From the NCBI RefSeq assembly GCF_000247695.1, contig NW_004624734.1:35897955-35961954 (forward strand): DNA of 64,000 bases. Direction: 5' to 3'. This DNA is from Heterocephalus glaber (taxonomy: Eukaryota > Chordata > Mammalia > Rodentia > Bathyergidae). The notes beneath the pieces were generated by a model. It made no database searches, was not told the DNA's origin, and saw only the letters and a program-made list of their open reading frames with translations. Positions 21,770-31,100 of this stretch are shown here, in pieces. The position numbers and the translations under genes are program-made. Positions within the stretch are counted from its first letter, which is position 1. Each line of letters starts with the position of its first letter.

Positions 21770-21907
21770 CTTCTAACATTGAGTTTCTGCATCAGCGCTG
21801 CCAACCATGGACTGAAACTCTCTGACACTCTGAACCAAAATAATTCTCTCCTCCCTTAAATTGTGGGTGTCAGGTATTGTGTCCCAGCCACAGAAAGTGA
21901 GTAAGAC
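21770..21907 (+). mobile_element. MaLR-like LTR, copy 3 (partial)
   Basis: Only the 3' part is clear: CCATGGACTGAAACTCTCTG, TAAATTGTGGGTGTCAGG, AGAAAGTGAGTAAGACAG. Confidence 0.5.
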
Positions 21908-22299
21908 AGTTGGCTCGTCCACCGTCTCTGTGCCCCATGAAGAGGGTACAGAAGCTTCTAGATCTCATGGGGCATTGGGTGCCCCTTGTTCACGAGTTGT
22001 CTGACCCTTAGAGGGTGTGGGAAAAGTTTTCCTCCTGCCACACCAAAGGGGAGGGGAGGGAGAGGCCAGAGTTTCTACCTAGAGAGTGGGCATCCCCTGC
22101 CTTCTCTAAAAACCTGAGAAAGGGAGAAAAGGGTCCCTCCAGGTCCTTCCTCTGGGTCCTGGCCTAAGCTCCCGTCCCAGGGCCTTCTAACTAAGTTCTG
22201 ACCTTGTCCCCTCTCTCCTAGGGGCAGAGGGCTTGGAATAGTCCCCTTGGAACTAGACAATTCCTAGAGATTCACTTCCTCATTTTTAATTAGTTTCAT
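21908..22299. other. Intergenic, no feature
   Basis: Nothing recognised. Confidence 0.5.
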
Positions 22300-22378
22300 T
22301 ATAGTGTTGGTGACTGAACGCAGGCCTCACCCATAGGAGGTATGGGCTCTACCGCTGAGCTACACCCTCAGCCCCAAC
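22300..22378 (-). mobile_element. ID-like SINE
   Basis: GTTGGTGACTGAACGCAGGC ... CTACCGCTGAGCTACACCCT, an antisense tRNA-like body. Confidence 0.65.
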
Positions 22379-22577
22379 CACCTGATGCAAAATTCTCCAA
22401 GTGATCCTGATCTGCCTGTGCCAGCTGCTTCCTGTGGGGAACCTGGTGGCCACTGTCCCCCTCCCAAATGAGGAGAAGGCAGGCACCATCAACCGGAGCC
22501 CAGGAGTATCTTTTTAGGTCATGGCTGGCCCAGTGTGCTGAGTGGGAAAGATAACTGCCTCGCTGAGACAGGGGTTG

Positions 22578-22664
22578 TCTTTTTTTTTTTGTACCAGGGA
22601 TAAAACTTGGGACCTTGTGTTTGCAAGGCAGGCAGCAGAACCACTGAGCTAAATCCCCGGCCCA
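22578..22664 (-). mobile_element. ID-type SINE
   Basis: TTTTTTGTACCAGGGATAAA ... CACTGAGCTAAATCCCCGGC, flanked by AGGGGTTGTCTTTT and AGGGGTTTTCTTTT. Confidence 0.9.
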
Positions 22665-23204
22665 GGGGTTTTCTTTTAATAGCTCTACTGTGTTGGCCAG
22701 ATGATGCTGCCCACTTAAAAAGAAAGCAAAAACAAACAGGAAAGCCTACATCCCAAAGCCATGCTACCAATATTTCAGCTGAGTGCCTTCTACAGGTTTC
22801 TCTGTGGATCTATACCCTTCCAGTGACGGCAGTTTCCCAGGGGTGGCTTCTACTCTAGGCACTGCATCCAAACTGCTTTGTTCTTTCATCCACAAACCTG
22901 GGTTTAGAGTTGCCTGTGGGGTAATCCATGTAGATGTGCCCACAAATGAGCAATGTATAACAATCAAGAGGGGAAGAGAGATGTAGTTCTGGGTTACCAG
23001 CAGAGAGGGGGTCAGCAGTGCCTCAGCAGGTAAGGATCCCACCAGGCAGAGTGGAAGAGGAGGGAAGAAGAGTCTAAGGCCAACCCCGGAGCACTGGAAC
23101 TCACACTGCCCAGGCCAGGGGAACCAGACCAGGCATGGAGAAGGGGCAGTCTAGGAGACAGGAGGAAAGCACAAGGGTTCTTGGCCTTCAAGAAAGAGGA
23201 GTGA
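22665..23204. other. Intergenic, no feature
   Basis: About 540 bases without recognisable gene or repeat. Confidence 0.5.
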
Positions 23205-23492
23205 TGGCCGGGTGTGGTAGTACACCCCTGTAATCCCAGCGCTTGGGAGGTGAGGCAGGAGGATAGCTGAGTTTGAGGCCAGCCTTGGCCACATAGTGAG
23301 TTCAAGGCCACCCTGAACTACAGAGCGAGACCCTGTCTCAATAAAACAAAAACAAAAATAAAAAAGGAGTGGGCTCGGCACAGTGGCACACTCCTGTAGT
23401 TTCAGGTACTCAGGAGGCTGAGGCGGGAGGATCACCTAAGTCTAGTAGTTCTTGCTATGAGTAACATAGCAAGACTGGTCTCAATCAAAAAA
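23205..23492 (+). mobile_element. Two B1 SINEs in tandem
   Basis: The first (23205-23362) has the internal duplication (GGCCAGCCTTGGCCACATAG, then AAGGCCACCCTGAACTACAG). The second is at 23368-23492. Confidence 0.85.
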
Positions 23493-23669
23493 GAGGATTG
23501 GTAAACACTGTACAAGGTCATGGACAGATCAAATGATACAAGGTATTAAGCTATGAAGAAGTAGCTAAGTTGTCTGAACTAATTTTAGTCAAGGGGTAGA
23601 ATGAAAACCGAATGTAACAAAATCAGAGAGAGCAAGGAGCCCACTCCATTTGAAGCCCCCTCCTCCCTC

Positions 23670-23768
23670 AAATGAGCATCTCAAACACTAATGAGGCTCT
23701 AAATGGGCTAAAAATGCAGATCTGATTTAGTAGGTCTGGGACGGGGACGGAGGCTTTGCATTTCTGTT
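23670..23768 (+). mobile_element. hAT-Charlie-type MITE relic
   Basis: CAGATCTGATTTAGTAGGTC followed by TTTGCATTTCT is the internal sequence of an old mammalian non-autonomous hAT-Charlie element. Confidence 0.55.
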
Positions 23769-23769
23769 T

Positions 23770-23903
23770 GTTTGTTTTGAGACAGGGTCTTGCTACATAG
23801 TTCAGGCTAGTCTTGAACTCACTATATAGCCCAGTTGGGGATCTTCCTGCCTCAGCCTGCCAAATGCTAGGATCACAGGCAACGTGTCACCATGCCTGGC
23901 AAC
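23770..23903 (-). mobile_element. B1 SINE
   Basis: GAGACAGGGTCTTGCTACAT ... CACCATGCCTGGCAA, placed at the edge of the hAT relic. Confidence 0.85.
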
Positions 23904-23976
23904 TTGGCACTTCTTTCTCCTTTCATCTTTTTGTTTTCCCTGTAAAATTTATTTAGTAGCAATAATAAGGAAAAGC

Positions 23977-24110
23977 TAAGCTGGGTGTGGCTGTGTACAC
24001 CTGTAATCCCAGCACTCAGGAGGCTGAGACAAGAGGATCATTGTGAGTTCCAGGCCAGTCTGGACTACACAGGGAGACCTTGTCTCAAAAAACAACAAAT
24101 AACAAAACAA
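23977..24110 (+). mobile_element. B1 SINE
   Basis: AAGCTGGGTGTGGCTGTGTA ... CTTGTCTCAAAAAACAAC. Confidence 0.85.
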
Positions 24111-24666
24111 AAGTGTGAAACAGATTGAAACAATTAAGTGAACACTGCTCTAGACAAGTTCTTGATGTCTCTATGCATTAATGCATTTTTGAAAAAAAAC
24201 TGGCGATGTCATATATAACTGTTTCACTTAACAGTGTAGAGAGCGTATTTCCACCTCACTGAATTTGTGTCAAGATCATGATTGCTTGATAATATAATAA
24301 TTTCCCCCCCTCCCCTTCCCTTAGGCCCTTCCCTGTTCCCCTCCCCTTGTCTAATAATAGTCTCCCTTCCACTTCCTCAGATTCCAAATATTAGGGGAGA
24401 GACTTTGCATTTCCAAAAGCTTCCTGATGATGTCACCGCTGGACCTGACCTGCAGCGGCAGGGGTCTGACAGGTCTGGTCCTAATCAGTTCCCATAGGGC
24501 TTTACCAAGGACACACACATGTGGAAAGATGAATTCTTAGATTGTCATTCATGTCCAAAAAGCACACAGTGGAAACTAAAGGACACTTCTGTGCTGGTAC
24601 ACCTGCTGCTTTTCTGTCTACTGCCTTGATCACAAAAGTCTCTCTAAGTCATTTAAAAGTGCCTCT
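24111..24666. other. Intergenic, no feature
   Basis: Contains a CT-rich stretch (24302-24375) but no gene. Confidence 0.5.
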
Positions 24667-24815
24667 TACCTGGGTGCAGTTGTGCACACCTATAATCCCA
24701 GCACTCCAGAGGCTGAGTCATGAGAATCACCAGGAATTCGAGGCCAGCCTGAACTATATAGTGAGATCCTGTCTCAAAAAACAAAACACAAAACAAAGTA
24801 CAACAAAACAAAATC
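24667..24815 (+). mobile_element. B1 SINE
   Basis: TTACCTGGGTGCAGTTGTGC ... CCTGTCTCAAAAAACAAAAC. Confidence 0.85.
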
Positions 24816-24850
24816 AAAAAAAAAAGCTTCTTCAACATTCCAAGCTTACA

Positions 24851-24935
24851 GGGCCAGGGATTTAGCTCAGTGGTGCTGACGCCTGCTATGCAAGTGGAAG
24901 GACCCGAGTTTGATCCCCAGTACCAAAGAAACAAA
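24851..24935 (+). mobile_element. ID-type SINE with perfect 16-bp duplication
   Basis: GGGCCAGGGATTTAGCTCAG ... GATCCCCAGTACC. ACATTCCAAGCTTACA occurs exactly at 24835-24850 and 24936-24951, so the insertion is young. Confidence 0.95.
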
Positions 24936-25002
24936 ACATTCCAAGCTTACAAAACTTCTCCAGTTAGCTTTCTTTCTTTCTTTCTAGTTAGCTTTCTGTG
25001 TT

Positions 25003-25250
25003 TGCAGTACTGGGTATTGAACCCAGAGTGTTATACATGTTAGATAAGTACTGTACAACTGATGTACGTCCTAAGCCTTGTAGTTAGCTCCGCCCCACAC
25101 ACAAGGCTGGGACTTGAATCCAGGGTTTGCACTGAGCCACATTCACAGCCTTTATTTTTTTTTAAACAGGCTCTCACTAACTTGCCCAGGCTGGGCCTGC
25201 ACTTGTGATCCCCCTTCCTCTGCCTCCCAGAGCACTAGGATTACAGGGCC
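25003..25250 (-). mobile_element. ID-like SINE then B1-ID dimer
   Basis: Old ID antisense at 25003-25076 (AGTACTGGGTATTGAACCCA), then ID antisense plus B1 antisense at 25093-25250. Confidence 0.65.
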
Positions 25251-25699
25251 CCTACTTCTACTCAGCTGTTAGTATTTCTTCTTTAACTTCATTAGGTCCA
25301 ACAACACATTCTCTAAAGTCACAGTCCCCTGAAACTTGTGGAGATTTGTTTTATGATTTGAAACATGGTCAATTCTTGAAAATGTTCCATGAGCACCTGA
25401 AAATAATGTATTTTACAATCCTTAGGTATAGTGTTTGGTCTGTTAGGTCAGATTCATTTACCAAACTGACAGGTTTTTATATCCATCCATCACTGGGAAG
25501 AGCCACCCACTGGGGAAGCCTTTCTTGCTCCTCTCAGCCCACAGTGCAGACTTCCTGAGCACATCAGGCGACTCACGGTGAGCGAATTCTGGCCTGGTCT
25601 GTGAGGCCCCAGCCCAGGATATGGTAGGGCTGGACACCTCAACACCCTTGATCAACACCCCCTCCTCTGGGCGCTTTCACCCACCGCTGTACAACCTTT
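25251..25699. other. Intergenic, no feature
   Basis: No recognisable gene or repeat. Confidence 0.5.
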
Positions 25700-25822
25700 T
25701 TTTTTTCGACACAGGGTCTCACTATGTAGCCCAGGCTGGCCTTGAACTTGCAGTGGTCCTCTTGCCTCAGCTTCCCAAGTGCTGGGGTTACAGGCATGTG
25801 TCACCATGCCCAGGTGTACAAC
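25700..25822 (-). mobile_element. B1 SINE
   Basis: CGACACAGGGTCTCACTATG ... CACCATGCCCAGGTG, between two TGTACAACCT copies (target-site duplication). Confidence 0.9.
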
Positions 25823-25892
25823 CTATTTGATGCTTACCTTGTCTACAGGTTTTAGATTCTGCATGAGCAAAGATTATTTTATTTTCCTTTTA

Positions 25893-25968
25893 TAACAGTT
25901 TTATTGAAATATAATTATTGACATACCATAAAAGCCACTCTTAAATTATACAATTCAGTGAAAGACTA
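25893..25968 (-). mobile_element. Old LINE-1 3' end fragment
   Basis: AACAGTTTTATTGAAATATA ... ACATACCATAAAAGCCACTC matches the antisense 3' end common to old L1ME/L1M elements. Confidence 0.6.
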
Positions 25969-25984
25969 TCTTATTTATCTTGGC

Positions 25985-26390
25985 CTTTAGTTCTCAGTCT
26001 TGGGTCCACATGGGATTCACCTGAGATGCTTTAAGCAGTTTCTGTTTGGTCCAAACCCTCAGAGGTCCAGATTTAATTGGCCTGGGGTGTAGCCTGGGGA
26101 TGGGAATTTTTTAAGCTCTTAGGTCAGTGATGGTGAACCTTAATTTAGAATCTGAGTGCCCGAACTGCAACCTAAAACCCACTTATTTATCAAAAAGCGC
26201 CAGCACTGCAAGTAACCCTGAATACTGAGATTTCAGTTTAGAAAAAAACAACTGTTATCTAATGCTTGGCTGCTGGGGCAACCTGGCTCATGAGCTGGCA
26301 GAGAGGGCTCTGTGTGCCCAATGCAGCACTTTGGGCCATAGATTCACCATTACTGTCCTGGGTGAATTTAACTTGTAGCTAATGTTGCCC
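25985..26390 (+). mobile_element. hAT-Charlie-type MITE, split by a second hAT element
   Basis: CAGTCTTGGGTCCACATGGG, ATTCACCTGAGATGCTTTAA and CTGGGGATGGGAATTTTTTA (25996-26116) match an old mammalian hAT-Charlie MITE. The continuation (TCCTGGGTGAATTTAACTTG) resumes at 26356 after the insert. Confidence 0.6.
26125..26355 (+). mobile_element. Non-autonomous hAT transposon (231 bp) with TIRs and 8-bp duplication
   Basis: Begins CAGTGATGGTGAACCT and ends with the near-perfect inverted complement (CATAGATTCACCATTACTG). Flanked by TCTTAGGT (26117-26124) and TCCTGGGT (26356-26363), an 8-bp target-site duplication of hAT type with two changes. A second, internally deleted copy lies at 34001-34088 in MAX intron 2. 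No transposase is encoded. Confidence 0.75.
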
Positions 26391-26424
26391 TATAGTGCTT
26401 TTTTCTTTCATTCTTTCTCTTTTG

Positions 26425-26636
26425 AGGTTTTTTTGTACTGGGGATCAAACTCAGGATCTTGCGCTTTCGAGGCAGGCGGTGGCACCACTGAGCTAAATCC
26501 CCTGCACTCTTAGTTTTTTTGAGACAGTGTCTCACTAAGTAGCCCAGGCTGGCCTGGAACTCAGAGCAGCAATCCTTCTGTCTCAGCCTCCCTCCTGAGT
26601 GCTGGGATCATAGGCGTGCGACACTATGGCTGGCTA
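26425..26636 (-). mobile_element. ID SINE then B1 SINE
   Basis: ID antisense at 26425-26508 (TTTTTTGTACTGGGGATCAA ... GAGCTAAATCCCCTGC); B1 antisense at 26512-26636. Confidence 0.85.
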
Positions 26637-26779
26637 CAACAGATATTTAAAGGACAGTTTACAACATTTACAATTATCTCTTCAGCAAGAACTATAGGCT
26701 CACACAAGGATACGTCACAAAGGTTGTATGTGTTATAATGCAAAATTCCCACATGCAAAAGTCAGGGATAAAATGGTTG

Positions 26780-26898
26780 GGATTTTTGTTTTTGTTGTTG
26801 CTTTTCCCTGAGTTAGAGTGTTGCTGAATCACTAGATTGTCTGGCTGGCCTCGAATTTGCAATCCTCCTGCCTCAGCCTCCCAGAGTGCTGGGATACG
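26780..26898 (-). mobile_element. B1 SINE, diverged
   Basis: GTCTGGCTGGCCTCGAATTT ... CCTCCCAGAGTGCTGGGAT. The tail half is degraded. Confidence 0.7.
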
Positions 26899-27249
26899 CT
26901 TCTGCCACAACTTGTTTGGTTTTAATGCACTTTTAAAATGGCGGCAGAACAGTCTCTCCTTAGCTTCCAAAGCAGCAAGCTGCAGGAAGGCAGGGACCAC
27001 CCCAGTCTTATATATCATGGCATTCCCCAAATTCTGGTGAAATGGATGTGATTACACCTCGTGCCACTTTATATAAATATGATTTTAATCGCCTAGGAAC
27101 TGCATGAGTTTCCCTTTTTTTTTTCCTGCCAATTCCTAATTATGGTTCTCTGAACTGGAGCACTCCCTAAAGTGCCTGGGCTACAACAAACTCAGAAGGG
27201 GATTCTACTTGCATGTACTGTAATTGATGTTTTGCGAATACTTGAGTCT

Positions 27250-27255
27250 CACGTG
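27250..27255. promoter_or_regulatory. E-box 1, CACGTG
   Basis: Canonical palindromic E-box, the site bound by MYC/MAX, MXD/MAX and USF. The most upstream of four in about 650 bp. Confidence 0.7.
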
Positions 27256-27383
27256 GGCGACTGAGCAGTGAGGACTGCCACTCCGGGATAAACGAAGGTA
27301 CTCCACACAAGATCGGTCCTCCAGCCTATCCAGTGACGCACCTCCACCTGCTACAGACACCTCGCGACCACACCCACAGGGGC

Positions 27384-27389
27384 CACGTG
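27384..27389. promoter_or_regulatory. E-box 2, CACGTG
   Basis: In the context GGCCACGTGGGA, which gives the extended palindrome CCACGTGG favoured by MYC/MAX. Confidence 0.75.
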
Positions 27390-27619
27390 GGAGTCCCGAG
27401 CCATCCCCCTCCGGGCCGGGCTGCACCGGATGACGGTTACGCCCCAGGGTGCAAGCCTAGCGATTCAGGCACCAAGACAAAATAAAACCAGTCGCGCCAA
27501 GCAAAGAGCGTTATTTAGGCAGCCAGCTTTCCCCTCCGCCCCGCAAAGCCTCCACCCAGTCCCCTGGGCCGGACGCCCAGAGCTTAGCTGGTGGCCGGGT
27601 CCAGGAGCCCAGCTCCCTC

Positions 27620-27625
27620 CACGTG
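27620..27625. promoter_or_regulatory. E-box 3, CACGTG
   Basis: CTCCACGTGTCC context, upstream of the ZNF143-like site. Confidence 0.7.
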
Positions 27626-27691
27626 TCCTGTCTTCCCGGCAGCCTTTCTGCCTCGTCTTGTAGGCAACCTCCTGACAACTCGCGATCTTCG

Positions 27692-27718
27692 GACTACGCC
27701 TCCCAGCAAGCATTGCGG
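27692..27718 (+). promoter_or_regulatory. ZNF143/THAP11-type site
   Basis: ACTACGCCTCCCAGCAAGC followed by ATTGCGG matches the ACTACAAYTCCCAGNATGC motif of ZNF143 (Staf), found close to the start sites of many CpG promoters. One core base differs (ACTACG). Confidence 0.7.
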
Positions 27719-27742
27719 CACCTTCCCCCGCCCCCTCCTCGT

Positions 27743-27753
27743 TGCGCAGGCGC
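27743..27753 (+). promoter_or_regulatory. NRF1-like site
   Basis: TGCGCAGGCGC matches the NRF1 consensus apart from one central base. Confidence 0.5.
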
Positions 27754-27857
27754 TCCAAGTTCCGTCAACAAGCTAGGGCGCCGGTGACTGGGTGCGGAGC
27801 CTTATGGGGTATGTAGTTTTCCCGGTGGTCATCGAGCCACCTGCCAGAGGGACAAGG

Positions 27858-27874
27858 ACTACAAGTCTCGGCTG
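27858..27874 (+). promoter_or_regulatory. Second ACTACAA / ZNF143-like site
   Basis: ACTACAAGTCTCGGCTG resembles the same motif with two changes in the CCCAG core. A further ACTACAT reads on the minus strand near 27812-27818. Confidence 0.5.
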
Positions 27875-27895
27875 CCCCTGCGCGGCTGGCCCGGT

Positions 27896-27901
27896 CACGT
27901 G
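27896..27901. promoter_or_regulatory. E-box 4, CACGTG
   Basis: GGTCACGTGTCA. The closest E-box to the inferred start, about 240 bp before the ATG. Confidence 0.75.
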
Positions 27902-27929
27902 TCAGGGGGCCGACCGGGTGTGCGTGCCG

Positions 27930-28142
27930 CCGTTGATCCAGTGCTGCAGTGAGGAGGTGGTTCTCGCTTGTGTCGTGTGTGTATGTGTGTATGTGTGTGA
28001 GTGTGAGTGAGAGAGCGAGTGAGTGAGTGTGTGAGTGAGTGTGTGGGGCCATTCGGCTTGTTGTTGTCGGTGACTTCCCCCTCCCCTCCGCCCCTCCCCC
28101 TCCCCGCCGCCGCTGCAGTGGCCGCTCCCTGGGCCGTAGGAA
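27930..28142 (+). other. MAX: MAX 5' UTR (approximate) with TG/GAGT microsatellite
   Basis: The start site is inferred only from spacing and CpG context. The leader contains an imperfect TGTG/GAGT repeat at about 27974-28046 and a C-rich stretch (28076-28110) before the ATG. There is no upstream ATG close to the start codon. Confidence 0.5.
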
Positions 28143-28178
28143 ATGAGCGATAACGATGACATCGAGGTGGAGAGCGAC
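28143..28178 (+). CDS. MAX: MAX coding exon 1
   Basis: Codes [12 protein letters not shown] and ends in GAC|GTGAGT, phase 0. Intron 1 (28179-28868, 690 bp) has no stop in this frame. Confidence 0.97.
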
Positions 28179-31100
28179 GTGAGTCCTGGGGCTTGCTTCC
28201 CGTGCGGGTTGTCAGGCCGGGGCAGCGGCCGGGGTTCTCAGCCGGGCGACGGCGGGAGGGGGCCGGGCGGCCGCCGCCTCCTCCTTCCCCCAGGGCTGGG
28301 ACCGCCAGCGACGCGGTCCGTGCTTGCTCCCCTCTGGGCTCCTGGCTGGGGCGGCCTCCTGGGGCTGGAGGTGGGATGCAGACGCACGACCTCCGGGACC
28401 CTCATCTCCCGTGGAGGAGGGTGCTGCGGCCCTCCCGCTCCGCCCTGCCCTGCTCAGGATATGGGGACTGGGATGAAGTCCGCCCGGGATCTCATTGTCC
28501 GGATTGTTGGAAAAGGGCCGGCGCTTAGAGTTGCCCCTGGGGTCTGCAATCCCCTCCTCCGGGACCCGCGGATCCTGGGGGTGTGGGAGGACGGAGAGGG
28601 CCTGGGAGTGCCCCATGCCCAAGCTGGATCCGAGGGCAGGAAATGTCGCTCCGAACCTCTTCAGGCCGGGGTCGGATCCCGGGAGGAGGGGCGGCGCTCG
28701 GGACCCCTACCTGGCTATCGGATCCCGCCTGCTGGGGTAGAGGAGAGGGAGGGGTGTCGGGCTGACTCCCCACCCGCGCTTCCTCCGCCGCCGGCATTTT
28801 CTTTCTTACTGGATGAGATGTGTAAAAATAACTTCTATATTTTCTATTTCTTTTCTCTCTTATTTCAGGAAGAGCAACCGAGGTTTCAATCTGCGGTACG
28901 TCTCCTACTCTCCATTTCATTTTCATTTCTGTTCAGTTTTAGACCTTTTTGGGTTCAGAGGAAAAGAGCTCACGTTGTTACTTTTAATATTGTAGTAAAC
29001 TGTTAACAGCTAAAGTGAGGTGGAGGCTTCAAGGGTTGGGGGAGGGGAACTTACAAATCCCATGATTCTCAGGTGGTAAATTCTAGTGAGTAGGTGAGAG
29101 GAGCTGTATGCAAAGAAATGAATTTTCGACAGTTTTCAGGTGAGGGATCCAGCTGCCACTATGTAAGTGAGTAATGAAAAGTAAAGCCTGCTGAAGTGAA
29201 TGATAGTATTATTTCAGGGCAAAGTGGTCAGATTTATGTAGGAACAAATAGATTTTAAAGCATATTTGGTTAGTTGCCTGAAGCTGAAGCCACAGGCAAT
29301 AATTGTCTTTAACCAAGTCATGTGACTGCTGTAGCCCTATAGAATCTAACACAACATGCACAACATAGTATTCTAATGCAAAAATTGGAAACAGAGTGGA
29401 GCTAAAGGTTAAATCATGAAAGTGTCACAGCTTCTGATCTGACTCTCAGTGTCTGAGTTAGATAAAGTAGACTGTTAAATAGTGGCATGCAGAGACAGCT
29501 TTGCTGAAAGGTGATGGATGAAACTAGTGTTACCAATAATTTCTCAGCGTTTGATACTAATATTCTCAGTAGACAGTTCGGTGGATTTAAATAGATATCG
29601 ATCTTTTGTCTGTAGTCTGAGGCAGTAATGTGGGTATAGATTAGAGAAAAAAAAGAAATTAGAGGAAAAGAAACAAGTATGCCAGAGTTGGGAGCAGTAA
29701 GAAAGTTATATAGAGTGGGATGGTATATTCATTTGCCTATGAGGCTGAGCAGTGAACTAGTCAGTGAGGACTGGGATGAAGAGCGTGAGCCACTTCTGAA
29801 AAGGCAGCCACCACTCAGCTCCATGGTTTGGTGGGCGGAATAGGAGTGAGGGCTCAGTGTGTGCCAAGTCTTTTGTTTTTTTTCCTGTACTGTGGATTGA
29901 ACTCAGGGCTCTGCACAAGCTAGGCAAGGACTGTACCATCAAGCTGACCCCTGGTACATTTTTCTAATGTTTAAAATGGTATATGGAACAAGTGTTTGGT
30001 GGCTTGTTAGAGTTTGCAAGATGCCACATGGATACCTCTGGTATAAGAAGTTAATCATTGAGTAAAGGCAAGCACAGTTACATTGTATCTTCATTAGAGC
30101 AATCAGATTGTCCAAGCAAATAGGCATTAAGGAAAATTTTATTTATTGAGAGCTGATACTTCTTTTTTTCTGGTACTGGGGATTGAACTCGGGACCTTGT
30201 GCTTTCGAGGCAGGCGGCGGAACCACTGAGCTAAATCCCCAGTCCGAGAGCTGATATTTCTGTAAAGTCCAAGGATGTAGTTGCTCCAAGATTTTAGAGA
30301 TTGTCTTTTGGCAATAGTTACTAAAAAATAATTTGTTTTGCTTCATTTCTTTCTGAAGTATTGTCACATACTTCATAGTTATGTATATATTTGAAAATTG
30401 CAGTCCTTTGTTTCTTTTACTATTATTCTTAATGTTTGGGGCCCACTCTATTTTTTATTTATTTATTTATTTATTTATTTTTTTATTTTTTTATTTTTTT
30501 GCTCCAGGCATCCAGTTGTAAAATTTGCTCCCCTCTCCTAGGTTTGATTAGGGTAAAGATTGCTAAGACTTTTCTTTGTAGAACTATTCCTTTTTGAGAC
30601 AGGGTCTCATTGAGTTGCCCAGGCACTTGGCTTGAACTTGTTAACCTCCTTCTTCAGCTTCTCTGAGTGCTGGGATTATAAGGGTGAACCTCCACAAGCC
30701 AGAGTCATTTCTTTCCATTGGAATTATATTGACTTTCCAAGGAGAGAGAAGTTTTAGCTCATAGTTCTTGAAAGCTTTCTGCCTTTCAAAATACTCATCC
30801 AGAGATCCGCGTGTGGTGACACATACCTGTACTTCCAGTGCTTGGAAGGCTGAGGCAGGAGGATTGCCACCTGCACTACATAGCAAGACTGTGGCAAAAA
30901 CAACAAAATATATATATATTTTTTCATCCACATGGGTTTGATATAAATTCATTTACTAAATTATTAAAATATTTTCACTCTTCTAGAATACTAATCTTGT
31001 CTAGGTGGTTTTAGTTTGCTGTAAAGGCACGTAAGATTTTTTTCCTTTTATTTTGGGAAGTAGACAAGGAAAGGTTTGACTGTTATTTTGTTTTGTTTTT

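Larger units (their letters stand above)
27240..28800 (+). promoter_or_regulatory. MAX: MAX CpG-rich promoter and first-exon region
   Basis: GC content and CpG density rise sharply at about 27240 and fall after about 28800, spanning the putative start site, exon 1 and most of intron 1. No SINE lies in it. No TATA box is seen at the expected place, as usual for CpG-island promoters. It holds four CACGTG E-boxes, two ACTAC/ZNF143-like sites and an NRF1-like site (separate entries). The island may fire in both directions, but no antisense transcript can be shown from sequence. Confidence 0.85.

Noticed and set aside
28212..28622. Long minus-strand open frames in the CpG island (also 27465-27758 and 28525-28926)
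   Set aside because: GC-rich DNA has few stops. The frames overlap MAX exon 1 and intron 1 in antisense, show no domain, and use low-complexity Pro/Gly/Arg composition.
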